This document shows positions 19,985 through 23,060 of a stretch of 23,060 bases of DNA, piece by piece (within the stretch, counting starts at the first letter, position 1; each line of letters opens with the position of its first letter). The translations under genes and the position numbers were made by a program. A model generated the notes under the pieces. It was not told where the DNA came from, made no database searches, and saw nothing but the letters and a program-made list of their open reading frames with translations. This DNA is from Branchiostoma floridae (lineage: Eukaryota > Chordata > Leptocardii > Amphioxiformes > Branchiostomatidae): assembly GCF_000003815.2 (NCBI RefSeq), contig NW_023365845.1, forward strand, positions 1-23,060. Reading direction: 5' to 3'.

Positions 19985-20345
19985 TACAGACATTTTCTCA
20001 TAGACTGTCTATAGATAATGGTAAGTTAAGATTCTTTATGAAACTAAAGAAGGGATACTCAATGGAAACTTATTTAACATCACTAGATAATATCGAGGTC
20101 AGATCGGCAATATGCAAACTAGCTACCCGTGGGCGAAAGAACCTGTAATCATTGTATTGCAAAACCGGTGGAAGACGAGATACATTTTATTTCTAACTGC
20201 TTCTCTAATGACCAGGAAAGAAAGGAGTAATATGAAGAGGTTTGCAAAACACACAAAAACTTCCAAACGCTTACCGACATCCCTGTATGGCACATCCGCT
20301 AGCCTGTTACTCACAGGATCGGCATGGGAACCAGTGAACAACTAG
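19985..20345 (+). pseudogene. Decayed LINE fragment: C-terminal end of a reverse-transcriptase polyprotein
   Basis: In frame from about 20013, NGKLRFFMKLKKGYSMETYL is followed by TSLDNIEVRSAICKLATRGR, then a stop. After a +1 frame change near 20140 comes CNHCIAKPVEDEIHFISNC (20144-20200), a zinc knuckle with CxxC, His and Cys present, then a stop at 20228. The pattern KLR..., E.YL, R.A..KL, then C..C....EDEIHF...C is typical of the C-terminal part of non-LTR retrotransposon ORF2 proteins. It is broken by at least one frameshift and stops and is far too short for activity. The 77-codon plus and 72-codon minus frames here are artefacts. Confidence 0.7.
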
Positions 20346-20470
20346 AGGGGCGAGTCAGAACAGAAATAAACAACATCCCGACTCCCGGGATTCGAACCCG
20401 CGCCGAACCCGGGCAGCCGGATCACAAATCACACGTGCTAACCACAACAACAAAAGCTCAAGAGCTGTTG
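20345..20470 (-). mobile_element. tRNA-like / SINE head, minus strand
   Basis: On the minus strand TGGTTAGCACG (plus 20434-20444) is an exact A-box match and GGTTCGAATCC (plus 20388-20398) an exact B box. The T arm pairs at four of five positions, but I cannot fold an anticodon stem and there is no matching acceptor stem, so this is a pseudo-tRNA or SINE head and not a functional tRNA gene. The two promoter boxes are intact enough that pol III initiation is conceivable. It lies directly beside the LINE fragment. Confidence 0.6.
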
Positions 20471-21323
20471 GCGTGGTCAGTTTGGCAGCGCTAGAACCCA
20501 CTGTTACAATAGCAATGTTCGTTCTTCCCACCACGCCGTGCTAAGAAAGAATGACCGCTTGAGCAATAAAATGTGTCCCACATGTGCCAGTGTCCGGCAG
20601 TCCGGACCGCCTGGAAGGCCTGGCTCTAAACAAAAGGCAGTTCAACAGACCGTTTCTGATTAGCACAACGCTTGTTGCGGGTGTGACGAAAAGCCAGCAC
20701 CACATGGCACAGATGACACAGACTTGTCATTTCCATGGTGGTCCGGTGACAATAAATCATGCGGTCTGCTTTTAATACAAGGAATTCCTGCTTTTACAGG
20801 AGTTTACATCAACACAGCTTGTCGTTCAAATTCATTCCTTTCAAAACATTGTTTCTGTCGTAACTATCCAAACGGGGGCGATTCAGACGCAACCAACTAT
20901 CAAAACGGGAGATTGAGATGTACCTATCAAAAAGGGGGTACTTTACGATTGCTACATTGCAACCTAAAACGCTAAAAACAACAATAGCGAATCAAAACAT
21001 TTAAACCCTTTTATGCCTACCTTAAAAACTAGTGCTAAGTTTTAACGGCTACAATGTTTCCTGTTAATTGACGAAGCGTTTTTAAATAATGAATTCTTGG
21101 ACCGTCTTTCTTGTGGTGTGCTTCAACAGTCGGCCGTATGATTTTCGCCCGTACTGATATTATCTAATCTTTTAACAATAATAAGCGACACTGTTCCCTT
21201 TCAGCTTGTCATTGATCCGGGATGTATCAGTCATCGGTCAAGCCTTGATAATGGCGAAACTTCAAAAGCATCCAACAATGGCTTGTTTAGCAACTTTCCT
21301 GTGAAAAAATGTTATTTTTTGCC

Positions 21324-21337
21324 GTTGCCATGGCAAC
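21324..21337. promoter_or_regulatory. Perfect RFX X-box palindrome
   Basis: GTTGCCATGGCAAC is a perfect 14-bp palindrome and equals the ideal symmetrical RFX binding site as known for this family. It lies within an intron of the RFX6-like gene itself, in the segment present only in duplication copy B. It could mediate auto- or cross-regulation by RFX proteins. The alternative is that the same palindrome belongs to a dispersed repeat and has no role here. Confidence 0.45.
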
Positions 21338-21504
21338 CGTTGTAGAAATTTGTCTTAGTTTATTTCTAAATTGTTCCAAATATATTCAACAGGTATTTGT
21401 ATGATCCAAGTGCAGAGAAATACTCATCAAATGTGGTTGGGGATTATCAAAACCACGTTCATTGACCTGTAATAAACGACTTTTGGTAGTTCTATAGATT
21501 TGAG

Positions 21505-21524
21505 TGACGTCACAAAATCACGTG
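21505..21524 (+). promoter_or_regulatory. CRE next to an E-box
   Basis: TGACGTCA at 21505-21512 and CACGTG at 21519-21524 are separated by 6 bp. Both are perfect core motifs. They lie about 170 bp from the X-box in the same copy-B-specific segment. Function is unproven. Confidence 0.3.
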
Positions 21525-22816
21525 ATAATTCCTATAAAGCTGGGCATCTGACACGGTTATCATGCAAAATAATAAAGTAGAGGAATCAACCTTTTCAAAA
21601 AACTAAGTCACCCTTTGTCCCTTTGTTTGGTACCAAATGGCCATTTTTGGGGACCTGGCCCATGGACTAATATGGGAATATGGTGTCGCGATCCATATTT
21701 TCTAAGGCATCGGCGAAATGAACTTGCGATGTATAAACGATAAATAACTCGCAACTCGCCCTGATAATCCGTCTCAAAATAGGCATCTTATCCACTGTCT
21801 AGTGATTAATCGAATAGTTTAGTTGATTTTTGTTTATCATGCATCAAATACTGAGTCATTTCAAATTAAAAACTTCCGTTAACAGTCCTGGTTTTACTGA
21901 CCCCCAATTTACTTGTTCCCACATGTGTCTAAATGGGGATTGCTACTCTGAGGTATATACTGCTCTGATTAGATACAAAATAAAACACGTTTGTATCCAC
22001 TCCGCCACATTTATCTTCTATCAAAACACATACCAACATGTCTTGTAACAACCACACACGAATGTATTGACATTTTAACAGAGAGAACTAGGGTATCCAT
22101 GTTACACGCTGCAACTATATAGCGGGAAAGAAATGCATTGTGCATAGGTAGAATGATCTAACAAAACCTCATGATTTGACCCAAACATGGCAGAAACGAT
22201 TTAAGGTTCACGATTCACTCTGGCACTCCGTTCTCAACTTGAATGTTTAACGTGAGTCGGTGGGGAAGGGGGTTGGTACAATTTGGCAAAGAAAAGGCAC
22301 GGGACATGACACTACATGAGCACGGTTTGGAGATTTTTAAAGCCGAAACCATGGAGGCAAAAAATCTGGTTGTGGTTCAAAGATGCCAGAGATCAGGGGA
22401 GGATGTTTGGCCAAATCTGCTGCAATTAGCTGTCACAGAAAATGAGTTACGACCAGGGCTGGGGCCAGGGGTAGCCTGACTAAAATCAAGCCCCTAGCGG
22501 CCGGCCCTACAATTGCCGCCACCCTATGGGGAGGGGGTCATTAAGCCCAGCCGGCGAGGGAGCTTGTGTAAACACAGGCTAGGGCCAGGGGGTACGTATG
22601 AAATGTCAGAGTGGCCTTGACTGCACTGTAGGTGTACGGAACGAAGAGTAGAACAGATGGCAAAAATTATCGTGGTGATTCTCAGAATCCGGCGATGTGA
22701 CAAATTTAGTCACTGTGTCAGATAGATAGTATGTCGACCAAACACCTAGAAAACCACGACAACGGAACTTTTATGCATGTTTCACGAAAATTCAAGACTT
22801 CACATCTAAACTTTTA

Positions 22817-22863
22817 CGCTAACCAAGGAGCTTTTATCACTGATAAAAGCTCCTTGCGCTAAC
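22817..22863. repeat. 33-bp perfect palindrome flanked by 7-bp direct repeats
   Basis: CAAGGAGCTTTTATCA (22824-22839) and TGATAAAAGCTCCTTG (22841-22856) are perfect complements around a single C. CGCTAAC occurs on both sides, at 22817-22823 and 22857-22863. The arrangement resembles a minimal fold-back insertion with a 7-bp target duplication, or a template-switch event. It is not a bacterial-type terminator in this context. Confidence 0.9.
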
Positions 22864-23060
22864 AGAGATGGGGTTTTGTGTGCCTGAAAAGTTGCGCATG
22901 AAAATCTGCGGGTGACAACATGCACATTCTCTTATTTCCCGGGGATTTGAAAAGTTTTTGTACTTTTACATTTAAGATATTTAAACAGAACGCTCAAAAC
23001 CTTTTGACACCATTAGTGTTGATAATTAGCAGGGATTTAACCCATGTCCTATCCGGTGGT

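Larger units (their letters stand above)
20853..22065 (+). repeat. Segmental duplication, copy B, with about 685 extra bases
   Basis: The left block 20853-21123 matches copy A 19290-19560 at an offset of about 1563. The right block 21809-22065 matches copy A 19561-19815 at an offset of about 2266. Between them, 21124-21808 has no counterpart in copy A. Both flanking junctions are clean: GTGTGCTT on the left, ATCGAATAGTTTAG on the right, against contiguous GTGCGCTTATCGGGTAGTTTAG-type sequence in A. Confidence 0.85.
12565..23060 (+). other. Intron downstream of RFX exon C (partial, at least 10.5 kb)
   Basis: It starts with gtaagg. I looked for codons of the expected next block (VDTLIMMYKTHC-like, then an FLLHFWQGMP-like block) on the plus strand up to the window end and saw none. 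12600-13790 is AT-rich, with a 71-codon frame at 13419-13634 that has no support. 14520-15600 is AT-rich with nothing recognised. 15600-16030 is GC-balanced with no exon. 16260-16660, 16800-17380 and 17660-18110 show nothing. 18110-18960 is GC-balanced and has a weak minus-strand exon candidate. 22100-22800 is partly GC-rich with no recognisable product. Confidence 0.75.

Noticed and set aside
20388-20444. Functional tRNA gene on the minus strand
   Set aside because: The A and B boxes are exact, but no anticodon stem or acceptor stem could be paired, so it is treated as a SINE head or pseudo-tRNA.
22243-22479. 78-codon plus-strand frame in a GC-richer patch
   Set aside because: It was tested as a possible downstream RFX exon. 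The translation shows no RFX dimerisation motif, and there is no convincing acceptor/donor pair.
22824-22856. Rho-independent terminator-like hairpin
   Set aside because: The DNA is eukaryotic intron with no upstream prokaryotic gene and no T-run on the expected side; better described as a palindromic insertion.

Overview
The window is animal nuclear DNA: AT-rich, intron-dominated, without operons, and crowded with short interspersed elements and MITEs. The repeat types (several tRNA-derived SINE families and a GCAGTGCCGC-rich MITE) and the conserved gene it carries fit an invertebrate deuterostome. My best guess is a lancelet (Branchiostoma), based on remembered repeat appearance and not on any search.

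The main content is a stretch of one plus-strand gene, an RFX-family winged-helix transcription factor of the RFX4/6/8 group that most resembles RFX6. Three internal exons can be read, at 4933-5010, 7653-7680 (only 28 nt) and 12457-12564. Each has an AG acceptor and a GT donor, and their codon phases join without a break (2 to 2, then 0 to 0). Together they give about 71 residues, running from the end of the DNA-binding wing ([10 protein letters not shown]) through SGKGLTR, FSGARLKNE and [20 protein letters not shown] to GKDK. The start of the DNA-binding domain lies upstream of the window. The rest of the dimerisation region and the C-terminus lie downstream. Everything else is intron: at least 4.9 kb, then 2.6 kb, 4.8 kb and at least 10.5 kb.

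Layout: 1-4932 is the upstream intron, with a (TTGG)n tract split by a MITE, a second MITE, a minus-strand SINE and two tandem-repeat blocks. The first full intron (5011-7652) holds a SINE split by a variant MITE, an inverted deleted MITE, and a segment with clustered TAATTA homeodomain motifs and CCAAT boxes. The second (7681-12456) holds an octamer pair and, at its 3' end, a roughly 0.9 kb minisatellite that runs almost to the splice acceptor. The last intron (12565 onward) holds a MITE, three SINE or tRNA-like insertions, a decayed LINE fragment, a FOX/CRE/CCAAT cluster, a diverged segmental duplication (19290-19815 versus 20853-22065) whose second copy has about 685 extra bases with a perfect RFX X-box palindrome, and a 33-bp perfect palindrome flanked by 7-bp direct repeats.

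Nearly all other open frames are short, cross repeats or intron, and lack support. I see no rRNA, no functional tRNA, no CRISPR array and no complete protein gene.
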